Shown here in pieces: positions 44,350-54,774 of a DNA stretch of 64,000 nucleotides. Below the pieces are notes generated by a model. The model made no database searches and was not told the origin of the DNA. It was given only the letters and a program-made list of their open reading frames with translations. Numbering within the stretch: position 1 is the stretch's first letter; the number at the start of each line of letters is the position of its first letter. This stretch comes from Triatoma infestans (lineage: Eukaryota > Arthropoda > Insecta > Hemiptera > Reduviidae). The stretch spans positions 124,001-188,000 of the forward strand of contig JAAEAF010000239.1 in the NCBI GenBank assembly GCA_011037195.1. Direction: 5' to 3'. The position numbers and the translations under genes are program-made.

Positions 44350-44959
44350 GAAATGCGTTGTTCCGTTGTTGATCTACTGATGGGTGTTGTTGTTATGTTT
44401 ACTACTGGATAGTTAATAAATTTTTGATATCCAGTCAACATTGACAATGTCTGTCTGTATATATATATATATCCCTTTTCTTTACTTATCCCCTTTTTTT
44501 TATGGGTCTCACATGAACTGTACTGCTGGCAAGGTACAAAGTTATATAAATTGCTTGTTATACAAATACGTTACTTTGTATCCATCCATATTAACATTAC
44601 TGTTAAAGATTAAGGACTGATTTTATTGGACAAAGAAGAGATAATGAAGTCCAAGGAGGCTGCATAGGAGTTTTATTTTTTTTTTTGAGGGGGAAATGTT
44701 ACTAGTCGTAAACTTTTATTGCGCTTTTAACCTTCAACGTTTTATTGGAAAACTACAAACTTTTTGACGAGTATGAACATCCGATGTAGAGATATTGGTT
44801 GAGGCTGAAGCCATTAGATACGATTCTATGTGGGTTGTTGGCTAATAAGCTTAAGCAACTGACCCCTAGGGGTCTATTGCAGCGTCTATAAATTAGAGTA
44901 CTCTCTCCAATCCTGTCTGTTTAATTAGACTTGAAAATCTGGAGAGAGCACGTGGGTAA
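43561..44959. other. Non-coding DNA with (GT)n microsatellite
   Basis: Mostly unrecognised. A (GT)n run lies at 44321-44349 and a (TA)n run near 44459-44471. The 3' UTR of the LINE remnant at 44960-45410 may extend into 44820-44959. Confidence 0.5.
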
Positions 44960-45410
44960 AGGCTGAAGGTTCAATTTCTCCTCCCCCCAAGAGGAAAATC
45001 TCAGTCACACAAGCTCCTCACATTGACCCAGTACGTGCAGTGCTGTTTCCTCTTCCTTCTGACAAAACTATATGTTTATTAGATATCCATTATCAGGCCC
45101 ATGTTAAGCATGAGCTTCTTAAATCTCTAGTGGCCAGATAGCAGTCATCCGTATGGTCGCTCGGCCTTGTTTGAGAAGTTCTGTTGTAAGCTTGGGTGAT
45201 GAACTTTTTCCACCATTCGTGTGATGTATTGTGCACACATGCTTTGATGGTTGAATCTTTCTATCCTTCCGGGCAAGAAGATCTGCCGCCTCGTTGACCA
45301 TATAGTCCTCAGGAACCCAGACCAGAAAAATCTTACTTTGGTTATTAATTTCCATAAGTATACTCAAGTAGTACCATACCAGTCTTGAATTGACTTGCTG
45401 CCATTATAAT
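44960..45410 (-). pseudogene. Second LINE RNase H remnant
   Basis: The minus-strand translation has SNSRLVWYYLSILMEINNQS, then KIFLVWVPEDYMVNEAADLL and ARK (the WVPxx..xNExADxLAR motif of RNase H, with the catalytic His replaced by Asp-Tyr). After a break it continues CQKEEETALHVLGQCEELV, the EEETA.HVL..C knuckle. It differs in sequence from the copy at 42.6-43.6 kb, so it is a separate element. Confidence 0.7.
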
Positions 45411-46640
45411 GATATCCGCCATTTGAACGAGAAGAAAAGAAGAAGTGGACGATGGAGAAAATAAAGAAAATGCATTCAGAATTAGTTTTCCGACTTGATT
45501 TGATTGCTATATGTTTTGATTAAGCCAAACATTAACGAAAATATGGCCGTAAATATAACCAAAAGAAAAGTGAGGGGAATACCAGAAAACATTCGCCTTT
45601 AATCGATAGAATAACAAGAAAGAATTTCATAGAGGAACCAATCGCCCGCGAATTGGCTACATAAAAACTGGACTCAATAGTTCCATTAGGATCCACACCA
45701 AAGCACCACCAAGCGCCTCAAAGCGCACGTCAACTATGCATTACACCATCTGTGACACTGTATTGGCGAATAAGCTTCAACTTCCACCGCCAATCTCTCA
45801 CCTAGAAGCTGTCTTTAACGATAAGAGAAATTAAATAAAACCTACAGGGCCTTAATAGTAAATCACCAGATAAACTTCAAAGCGTAAAGATCTAACCGCT
45901 ATATCAACTTCAACCTTAATAGTTTCACCAACCTTGCCACACTAGTTCATCACCGATAAAACAGGCAAGTGTCCTAACTAGCACTCTTCTAGCGACTCAC
46001 AACAGCCATCGATACCATTCTACAGTACCAGCCAACATCACTTTTCGCTCGGTCGCAATACCGGTTGTAAACACTTCTCCCCTTACTCAGTAAAATCTTT
46101 AAAATATATATTGTGAGTTCAGTTTCTGCGTTCTCATTACTGCTAACTTTACAATTTTCTCTTTATGTAAATTTCTGTTAACAAATTCATTTGTAAAGAG
46201 GGTGTCATCGCATCCACTTTTTTTACCATTAATTTATTTAGAATAATAAATAAAGCAAAATAAAGGATTTATCACAGAATAAAAGTTTTAATTCCACCAC
46301 TAAAATCTAACCGAATCTCTTTCTCTTTTCTTTTTACTTTTCTGCATAAATTTCTCTAATTTATACGCTGCATTAATGATGACGATCAGAGTGTGCTATT
46401 GACTGAGTTGTTATTTTTTTTAGTTACGTATTTAAAAATTCTTCTTTAGTTCAAGTTCCAAATAAGTGAAGCTATTATTTTTATTGTAGTTGTAATGTTT
46501 TTTTTTTTTTTTACTTACTTTTTATTTATTTTACTGTTTCACAATCTACAATGAATAATGTATTAGTCTGTTGATTTTTAATGTAATGAATTATGAATGA
46601 AAAAGATAAAAAAAGTTAGAAAAGTCAGCAAATTATTTTC
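45411..46640. other. Non-coding DNA, CA/CT-rich block
   Basis: The block 45640-46080 is unusually rich in A and C on the plus strand and not AT-dominated, yet shows no open frame or known element. The remainder is AT-rich. Confidence 0.4.
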
Positions 46641-46746
46641 CAAATTTAATTATCTATAATACCAATTTACCAAATTTAATTATCTATAATACCAATTTAC
46701 CAAATTTAATTATCTATAATACCAATTTACCAAATTTAATTATCTA
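46641..46746 (+). repeat. 30-bp tandem repeat
   Basis: Three identical 30-bp units, made of CAAATTTAATTATCTATAAT followed by ACCAATTTAC (46641-46730), plus a 16-base partial unit. Perfect identity indicates recent expansion. Confidence 0.9.
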
Positions 46747-46857
46747 AAATATGTACATAGGTGACAGAATCACGAAACAGCTTGCTAGAAATAAAATTTC
46801 AAAGCTGTTAACAGAAGATTACGAAAAACAAAACAAAAATCAGGAATAAAAGTAAAC

Positions 46858-47230
46858 GAGTTTCTCTTACTGCGGTTAATACAGTTATATTATATTATAC
46901 GAGATAAGATAAATTCTCTTTAAATATCAAATTTTTCTCACTTGTCCCTAATATAGTGTAGTGGTAGTGGGGGGAGGCAGTATCTATTCAGATAGATAGA
47001 GGCAATCACATTGTAGTCTAGAAAAGAGCGCCAATAAAATTGAATCAAACCCATACAATATTTGAAATTTAAAGCCATAAATGATAGATTTATATGTTTG
47101 CAGTTAGCACTAGGTTTAATAGAAAATCGTTAGTTTATTTTTTCCAGAAAATTCCATAAACTGAAAAAATTTATATTGTAGAATCCGGTCAACGATTTCT
47201 TCAAATTTGGAATCCTATAATGTTGCATAA
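46858..47230 (+). repeat. Dispersed repeat, 5' part
   Basis: Starts GAGTTTCTCTTACTGCGG and continues with ATCAAATTTTTCTCACTTG, TAGAAAATCGTTAGTTT and CCGGTCAACGATTTCTTC. Plus orientation, truncated at low-complexity ATTGTATATT DNA (47220-47320). Confidence 0.6.
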
Positions 47231-47465
47231 TATTATTGTAATATATTGTAATATTGAATATTGAATTATTGTATATTATTGTATATTTTAATATATTGTT
47301 ATATAATATTATTGTAAAGAATACAAAAATAAAAGATTCTTTTTAATTCCTAAACTTCTTTCTTTTCTTTCATTTTTCCTGAAAATAATCTATAACACAC
47401 GTAGACAAGGATAAAATCCGTCTGTCAAGTCTGCATTTTGATTGTAACTATGTACATGTTATATA

Positions 47466-47980
47466 AACTGCTGGACAAAAGTATTGCATAAAATTTCAAA
47501 ATATTATAATTTGAAAAGTATTTTCGTATTTTCTTTTTATGGATTCATGTTGTTCAACTCTAATCCAAACGGAAAAAAGAACAACTACCAAAAATTTAAG
47601 AAAAACCTGGTTTTATTATACAGAATAAAAAATAAAGCTAAATAAAAAAAAATCATTCAAAATTAAAATGGTTTTTATTTATTAGCACTTCTTCATTTTT
47701 TTCAACAGTATTTAGTGATACCTTCTCTTGCTCTGATAACTGCAAGCCTCCTTGGCATTGAAGAGATTAGATTTTGGATAACCTCTTGAGAAATCTCACT
47801 CCATTCTTCAATAACTACTGTACGTAGCTCCCTGAGAGTGCTAGGGGCAATCAGGCGAAGTCTGAGCCGTCTTCCAATTGTAGCCCAAAGATGTTCTATT
47901 GGATTTAGGTCTGGACTTCTCGGTGGAGAAACCAAATCGAATCCCGACATCCTGTAGGTAATGGACGAATTTGATTGACT
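47466..47980 (-). pseudogene. Tc1/mariner transposase C-terminal fragment
   Basis: The minus-strand frame at 47950-47702 reads FDLVSPPRSPDLNPIEHLWA and ends SSMPRRLAVIRAREGITKYC. This is the last quarter of a Tc1-like DD34E transposase, including the third catalytic residue (the Glu of NPIEHLW). The two catalytic Asp regions are missing. At 47466 the sequence ACTGCTGGACAAAAGTATTG resembles a Tc1-type terminal repeat, but no partner is visible near 48.0 kb, so the element is truncated. Confidence 0.85.
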
Positions 47981-48229
47981 GAAGGCAAGACAAATAGTGC
48001 CTGAGCTGGGCTTAAATAGAGGCTTTATAGCGTTTCAGTCTAAATAATAAAATATTACACACTTAAAGATGATCAGAGATATTACAAACACAAAATTTAA
48101 ATAATACACGGTTAATAATCCACGAATTGAATAGTACAATCCGCCTGGCGGCCAAAAAACCAACTGCCACACGAAATCCAAGCAATTTAAATTCGCGGGG
48201 TTTTAAATACGCGACAACATGTTCTGAGG

Positions 48230-48960
48230 ATTTCTGATACTGAAGAAAAGTTTTTAGCGAATGGTGTGTGTGTGAGTATATGTCAGAACAAAATATTTCA
48301 AAAACAATAAATCGCTAGTCTCTCAAATTTGGTATTCCGTTTATGTACTGTAATCGCATCTGACAAAAAAAAATTTCAATTTTTTAGCGTCAGTCTCGTA
48401 AACAGCTCGTAAACGATTTGCTTTGAAGTTCGTACACTATCTACAGACATAAATGCCAATCACCTATCTACAGATATAAATGCCAATAACCTATCTACAG
48501 ACATAAATGCCAATCACCTATCTACAGACATAAATGCCAATCACCTATCTACAGACATAAATGCCAATCACCTATCTACAGACATAAATGCCAATCACCT
48601 ATCTACAGATATAAATGCCAATCACCTATCTACAGACATAAATGCCAATCACCTATCTACAGACATAAATGCCAATCACCTATCTACAGACATAAATGCC
48701 AATCACCTATCTACAGACATAAATGCCAATCACTTTTTTTGGAAACATTTTTCCGGGAAAATTGATTTTTTTGGGTGAGTAGTGGGGGAAGGTTAGGTCA
48801 TGGTTTTCTTTAAAGTGACACAGAGGGCGCTCAACACAATTCTCTTAGAATTAAAACTATAATACGTACCATCTTTTTTAATGGAGTAAATTTAATGGCA
48901 ATTAAATCTGTTGCAAAAATTCTAAATTTATGAAAAAATTGATCGTTTGAAGTTTACGAA
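48230..48960 (-). repeat. Dispersed repeat copy hosting a minisatellite
   Basis: Modules of the dispersed repeat flank the tandem array: TTTTTAGCGAATGGTGTGTG and AAACAGCTCGTAAACGATTT before it, and GGAAACATTTTTCCGGGAAA after it. The unit of the array is itself repeat-derived: other copies have one TATCTACA..ATAAATG..AATCACTT segment at this place. Confidence 0.6.
48437..48733 (+). repeat. 27-bp minisatellite, 11 units
   Basis: Eleven consecutive 27-bp units (297 bp). Each is CTATCTACAGACATAAATG followed by CCAATCAC, with two units having GATAT for GACAT and one ending AAC. It begins and ends in phase and is embedded in a dispersed-repeat copy. Confidence 0.95.
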
Positions 48961-50341
48961 TAATATTAAAATATGCATGTTCCTCAGAAGTTTAGAATAT
49001 TTTGTAAGTGTATACCTTCATTTATATACTTAGTATATTCATGTATTTTGAAGTAAGGAACAAAATAATTTATATATGAGAGAGAAACGTGCAATATTAA
49101 ACAGAGGCAATTTCAAATTGAAATTCAAGTAGGCAAAGCCCAAACTGTTTAGGTTGGGTGGCTTAGTAACCATGCTTGAGCGCGCTACGCCTTCCTCACT
49201 TTCCTGCCTTTACCGTCTTCCCGCCCAACTAGTCCGCTCATACACTCTACCACCAACTAGTAAATCTCTTTCTCTCTCTCCCACATTCCCGCTCTTACAC
49301 TCTCTTAACTCTTGCCAGTCTCCTTGACTGGAGAAATCCTGGTTTTCTCTTTCTCACTAGTACAGGTTCGTGCATACGTACACACAGACATACAACACAC
49401 TGACACACAAACAGAGTAGACGTACGTATGATCCTTAAACAAACCTCTTTACCCCTCCCCACCAGCTCCACCGATTCTTAAGATTCCCATACTTGATATC
49501 AATCCTTTAACTAGTAAAGGATAGATTTAAGCCTTCTCCCAATAATTGTTACATTATTCTCCTTATTTTGTCACATACTGGCTTAACATAGGAGTCAGTA
49601 GTAGAGAGTGTGTATAGAAAGCGAGCAAAGGATTCTACAAAAGAAGCTTGAAAGCGAATTACAAGACGAGATGAGACGAGAAAACACTCCCCCTTCCACA
49701 TTCACCCCAACCTGCGACAGTAATTACTGTTTCACTTAAGGCATAATGCATTTCCCTAGCATATGGTAGTCAAATCACCACCATAGAGGGAGATCAAAAT
49801 CCGCCTAACTCAACATCTGGTAGATCTGGAAGGAAAAGTAGAGCAATTTTCAGGAAGCGTATGCAAGGACTAGCTACACTCAAACCTAAACTTGCAATGG
49901 AGTCTTGTTCAGAGATGAAACAAAATATCACGATCACCAACACTCTGCTAGTCTGTCATTTCTACTCATACTCATTTCCATTCTCTATATTAGTTCTGTT
50001 AAGTCATTGCAGTAATCCATAAATATAGTGTTCACTCTATGTATCTTTTTCTTCTAAATTTACATACTTTTCTCTGTTGAACCCCACAGAAACCTAACAT
50101 AGTATATGCATTCAGTATTTGAAGCAAATCGCGAAACAAAAAAGAAAATGACACGCAATGAAGTGGTATGTAATTTCGGTTGATACATTTGACTGAAAAT
50201 CTTCTGGTTTGTTGTATCCCTGAACAGAATATTAAGTTTTGAAAAAATGCTGCTCACCGGCCCTGGATTTATATATTTCCGTTGAAAATTCGAATTTCGA
50301 AAATATGACCTGTGCTGTACACTCTGTATCTTATGCTGTAA
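48961..50341. other. Non-coding DNA
   Basis: The block 49140-49450 is C- and T-rich with balanced GC. A few ACACAC tracts. No frame or element recognised. Confidence 0.45.
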
Positions 50342-50377
50342 AGCTCGGCTAGATGTGAAACCTATGGACGGAGTTAA

Positions 50378-52925
50378 CCCATTAACTGCCATGATCCCCA
50401 ATTGGGGATATTTTCTTTTATTTTTTTTTTAAATTGGTAGCATTGTTTTTTTTGGCGGCTAATAACTCATTACTGTAGAGCAGTAACTAGTGAACCGTGT
50501 TAATTGTAAACATTTACATTTTCTTTTCTAGTTTTTTGTTATTACGATAACAAAGTGAAAATTTCCAGGTAAGTTGTACATAGCAGCCATGTTATTTTTC
50601 AAATTCGTTTTTTATCAATTTCTTTTCTAATAATTTAACTAAGGCTTTTGCTACAGTTAATTCAAAGGTTCTAGTTATGGGAAACAATATTATCTTCAGA
50701 ATATATTTCACAGAATTAGAGAAAATGTATTTTGAATAACGATCCCCAAATGGGGATCGTGGCATATACAGTGAATAAATTCCCGAGTTACAGCATACTT
50801 TTTGTATTTATTTACAGAAATGGGAACCAAAGAATTTTACACATTTGGTGAGCTAGAAGAAGCAGTAAAGGATCCTCATTTTTTAGAGCAGTTTGACTTT
50901 GAGTCAGATAATGATTCAATAATAGATATTGTTGAACTGCCACCGGACTTAGTAGATACTGATTCTGATTTTGAAGAAATTGACGAAAATGAATTAGATC
51001 ATTCCCAACCAAAGGAAGTACCGGGGAGATTAGAACTTCATTCCAGTAATTTTTCTGCAGCGTCTACATCTATGAAACTAGCCACTGTTGATTACAACCC
51101 ACCAAACAAAATCAAGGCTAAACAGAAAATAAATAAATCAGAGTGGAAGAATGTAAAACCAGATTTTAACAAAGTGATGGGTGCAGATCAAGATATTGAG
51201 ATAAAAAAAGAAAATATAAAGAAATCACTTAAGGGCAAGTCGCCCGTTCAGGTATTTGAAATATTATTTTCAGAAGAGGTGATGAGCTACATAGTAGAAC
51301 AAAGCCTTTTATACGCTCAGCAAAATAACCGCCATAATTTTACTTTTTCTGTAAACTGCCTAAGAAAATTTTTAGGAATTTTATTGCTCACAGGATATCA
51401 TTTCCTGCCCCAGGAACAAATGTACTGGTGTGAGGATGAAGACGTTAACATAGAAAGCTTGCGCAAAGTCATGGCAAGAAATAGATATTTGGAAATCAAA
51501 AGAAATTTACACTTCAACGATAACTCAAAAATATGTTGTAATAAATCGGTCAAAAAAAGTTTTAAAATTGGCCCGCTTATTGATAAAATGAATCAGCAAT
51601 TTTTAAAGTTCGGAATATTTTCAAAATTTTTAAGCATAGATGAACAGATGGTGAGATATTACGGTCATCACTTTTTGAAACAATTTATAAGAGGGAAGCC
51701 AATACGATTTGGTTTCAAACAATGGGCCATGTGCTGTGCTGAAACTGGTTACTGTTTTCATGATGAGTTATACGAAGGCAAACAGAACTGTGAGTATCAA
51801 GTTGAAGGTTTAGGTGCGTCTGTCATATTGAAAAATATTTCAATAATTGATAATCCATCAAGTCATGTTTTTTATTTCGACAATTTTTTTACCAGTTTTC
51901 AGTTGATGAAAAATTTGACAGATAGAAATATTTCAGCAACCGGGACAGTTCGTTCGAACCGCACTAATGGCTGTCCCTTAAAAAGTGACACTGATATGAA
52001 AAAAGAACATAGAGGGGCATTTCATTACATGTTTGATGTAAAAAATGAAATTTTTGCCACCACTTGGCGGGATAACAACTGCGTCAAAATATTATCAAAC
52101 CATGAAGGTGTGCTACCCTTAGGCAAAGTAAATAGGTGGTCAAGATCTGAGAAAAAACAAGTATCAATTCCTCCCAAACTGTTTAGCCAAGTATAATCTT
52201 TATATGGGTGGGGTTGATAAATTAGATTGGCTTATTAACAAATATAGAATAAAGATTCGTGGGAAAAAATGGTATTTTCCGATTTTCACCAATTTAGTCG
52301 ATTTGACTGTTGTCAATGCTCATGCACTGCACTGTCTCACAAATGGAAAAATTCCACTCCTCGACTTCAGAAGGAGCATTGTGAGAACATATTTTCTCGT
52401 ATCTTCGATGTCGAACCCCAAAAATTCGGGAAGGCCATGTTTGCAAAAATCTGCAAAGAAACGTGTCCTTGATGATGTAAGAAAAGATTCTACAGATCAT
52501 TACTTAGAAAGGACCCATGAAGGAAAGCAGAGAAAATGTGCAGTGTGTAAAAAGAACGCAAGAAAACAATGTGGGAAATGTAATGTAGGACTTCACGTAG
52601 AATGTTGTCAAGAATGGCATCAGTGAGTAAACTAAATATTTACAGTATATTTGAACAAATTTTCTATTAATTAAAAATAAGACTATGATAAACCTGATAA
52701 ATCGACAGAGATAACAAATATATGTTTTAATAAGAAATGACAACTTGTATTTATTTTTGAACTTCCGACCAGCCACGATCCCCAAATGGGACTTTTTTTA
52801 AAAACCATTTTATTTTTTATTGTAATGCATTATTTCATAAATTTCACTTATTAATGATAATTTTAACACGAACTAAACATAATAAAACGAAAAAAACACA
52901 TTTAAAAAATTTGGCAGTTAATGGG
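50378..52925 (+). mobile_element. piggyBac DNA transposon, full length
   Basis: A 2548-bp element with TTAA on both sides (50374-50377 and 52926-52929) and inverted ends CCCATTAACTGCCA / TGGCAGTTAATGGG. Sub-terminal palindromic GATCCCCAATTGGGGAT-type motifs occur at 50393, at about 50741, and as CGATCCCCAAATGGG near 52777. The transposase gene is inside. Confidence 0.95.
50820..52626 (+). pseudogene. piggyBac transposase, single frameshift
   Basis: Starts at ATG 50820 (MGTKEFYTFGEL); an upstream TTG in the same frame is not a credible start. The first frame runs to 52196 and the second is 52204-52626, together about 600 codons, the usual size. The acidic N terminus has repeated Asp/Glu runs. 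Catalytic acids of the DDD triad are visible at SIDEQMVRYYG, VFYFDNFFTS and, after the break, MGGVDKLDWL. The C terminus is a cysteine-rich zinc finger (CAVCKKNARKQCGKCNVGLH, then C and WH). The break is a one-base excess near 52190, between the SQ and YNLYMGG segments. Everything else reads cleanly. Confidence 0.95.
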
Positions 52926-53014
52926 TTAAATGATGACACAACTACTACAAAGCTTTGGCAATGGGCGGAGCTTAACAGTCGTTTAGGTGTCACACCTAAC
53001 ATGCCGAGCTATAG

Positions 53015-53540
53015 TTACAATTGTGAGAGGTTCAAATTAAAATTGGGAAATCTTTATACGCTTAGTAAATTTTAAAAATATGATTGAAATAATTTAATTA
53101 TAGCAATAAATAGATGAAATAAAACTGTGTTTATAAAATGATGGAAATAGAAATTAATGAAAAACTAAATAAAACTGTTGCGAGGAACGAATATTTTTAA
53201 TTGAGTAGATATAATTTAAAACTAAATAGAAAAGCCTTTTCATAAGGGATTATATTTATTTTTTCCCTTGCTAATTATTTAATAAAGACATATACAATAG
53301 CTAGAAGCAATTAATATTAAGCGATTGTATAACATAGTACTGAATACAAAAGATCGTTTGAAGTATTTAAAAAAAAATATAAAATCTGCTATTATTTGAT
53401 TCAGTAATTAATTAATTTTTATAAAAGTGTCTAGTACAATAATTTTATGACATCACAGGATTAATTTTTATTACAACTTTATAATTTTAAAATTAATTTC
53501 TCTGGGAGGAAAAAAAAGAAAACTAATTCGCAGAGTTTTA
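53015..53540. other. AT-rich non-coding DNA
   Basis: Nothing recognised. Confidence 0.5.
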
Positions 53541-53548
53541 GTTATATT

Positions 53549-53745
53549 GTAGTGTTGGTGTAGTGGTTATGAGCATGGACTTGTAACTGGGAGGTCTTCA
53601 GTTCGAGTCCCACTTATACTGCTAAATTTTATATTCGTTTAAATAATGTTAATAGTAAAGTAGGTGCGTCCGCCCCGGTTCACCTGACCTAATTGGATAG
53701 TTGGACGTTAGGCCCACCTGAAAAATAGGTATTACTTAATTTTTA
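53549..53745 (+). mobile_element. tRNA-derived SINE
   Basis: The tRNA-like head (53549-53622) has 7-bp acceptor arms that still pair (GTAGTGT with ATACTGC), box A TGGTGTAGTGG (53556-53566) and box B AGTTCGAGTCC (53600-53610) of an internal Pol III promoter. A CTTGTAA loop would be a TGT (Thr) anticodon. The anticodon and T stems do not pair well, so it is not a working tRNA. A body with GTCCGCCCCGGTTCACCTG and GGACGTTAGGCCCACCTG follows and ends in AT-rich DNA. The 3' limit is approximate. Confidence 0.7.
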
Positions 53746-53888
53746 GTTATATATTATTTGTTTATATAATGTATGTACATGTAAAATAAGTTTGTATAGT
53801 TTAATCGTTTTAACATTTTTCATAAAGAAATGGTAACAAACTGGAAAAAAAAAAGTGCATGAAACGTAGGGCGTAAAACACCAACACG

Positions 53889-54768
53889 ACTTTCTCTTAC
53901 TCTAATTAAAATAATTTAATCAAGAAATTTTCTTTAAAATTGCAACGTTGCAATGTTTAGTTAGGCTGGCCATATAAATAGTGGTAGGGATTTTACTTGT
54001 ATAATTGAGCGACCTCATATGGAGAGCCCTATGTCAAAATCAACAAAGCCTGTGAAAATTTAAATTTAAACAAACTGATAGGCCTCTGTAAAATCAATTT
54101 TTTGAGAAAAATTATTCAAATAAACGTGATACATTTCTATCTAAGCAGCAAGCATTCCAAATTTAAAGAAAATCGTTGTAACCGTTTATGAGAAAATTCC
54201 AAAAATCTCAAAAACCTATTCTGTAACCTTGCACTTCCGGTGAACCGATTTTCTACAAATTTGGAATCTCATCAATGATTCTAATGTGTGGTAATATTAT
54301 TTAGTTGTAAAACCGAATGTTATACTGAAACGGTACTTTAAAGGAAAGTATAACGTTACCGCTTCCCCACCACACCCAAAAATAAATTTACTCGGGAAAA
54401 TGATTCAAATAGTGTGTTGAAAGTATTGGAATGTTAAAACAAATTGTTGGAGCTATTTTTGAGAAAATCACGAAAAAATGAAAAAAACATTCCGTAAAAC
54501 CGCACTTCCAGTTCATGGATTTTCCCAAAATCTTCGTGTTTGATTCGGGTCTGTTATAGCTAAATCAAGTTTGATCTTTCTGCGATTTTTCGTTTTGATG
54601 ATATTCTGTTAAAACGCACGCACACATACACACACAAACACAGACTCTTTGCAGAAAACATTGTTTTCATACTCAGGCGACGGAGTAAACGGTATTTCCG
54701 GTGAAAACTCGAAATCGAAAATTTGACTCGATCCCAATACTTCCTCTTAACCAGAATTAAGAGAAAGT
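53889..54768 (+). repeat. Dispersed repeat, most complete copy
   Basis: About 880 bp. It starts ACTTTCTCTTACTCTAATT and ends AACCAGAATTAAGAGAAAGT, so the two ends are short inverted repeats (ACTTTCTCTTA). Inside, a module recurs: TTTAAAGAAAATCGTTG..., GAGAAAATTCC/ATCACG, then ...CGTAA..., then a CACTTCCGGT or CACTTCCAGT block followed by a GATTTTC block. Near the 3' end come a CACACACAxAC tract, TTTTCATACTCAGG, CCGGTGAAAACTCGAAATCG and ACTTCCTCTTA. No protein-coding potential. The superfamily is unknown; a non-autonomous TIR element is possible. Confidence 0.7.
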
Positions 54769-54774
54769 AAAACT

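Larger units (their letters stand above)
50342..53014. mobile_element. Palindromic MITE copy 2, split by piggyBac
   Basis: Left half 50342-50377 (AGCTCGGCTAGATGTGAAAC, GGACGGAGTTAA) and right half 52926-53014 (TTAAATGATGACAC, CTTTGGCAATGGGCGGAG, ATGCCGAGCTATAG) join into the family seen intact at 6272-6439. The piggyBac element interrupts it exactly at its TTAA. Confidence 0.85.

Noticed and set aside
48437..48733. CRISPR-like regular array
   Set aside because: Units are contiguous 27-bp tandem repeats without spacers, in a eukaryotic repeat. It is a minisatellite.
53549..53622. A functional tRNA-Thr gene
   Set aside because: Boxes A and B and the acceptor stem are present, but the anticodon and T stems have several mismatches and a non-tRNA body follows, so a SINE is the better reading.
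53889..54768. Helitron identity for the dispersed repeat
   Set aside because: Copies can be read as starting TC and having a terminal hairpin, but there is no CTRR 3' end or A/T insertion context, and the ends are inverted repeats, which Helitrons lack.
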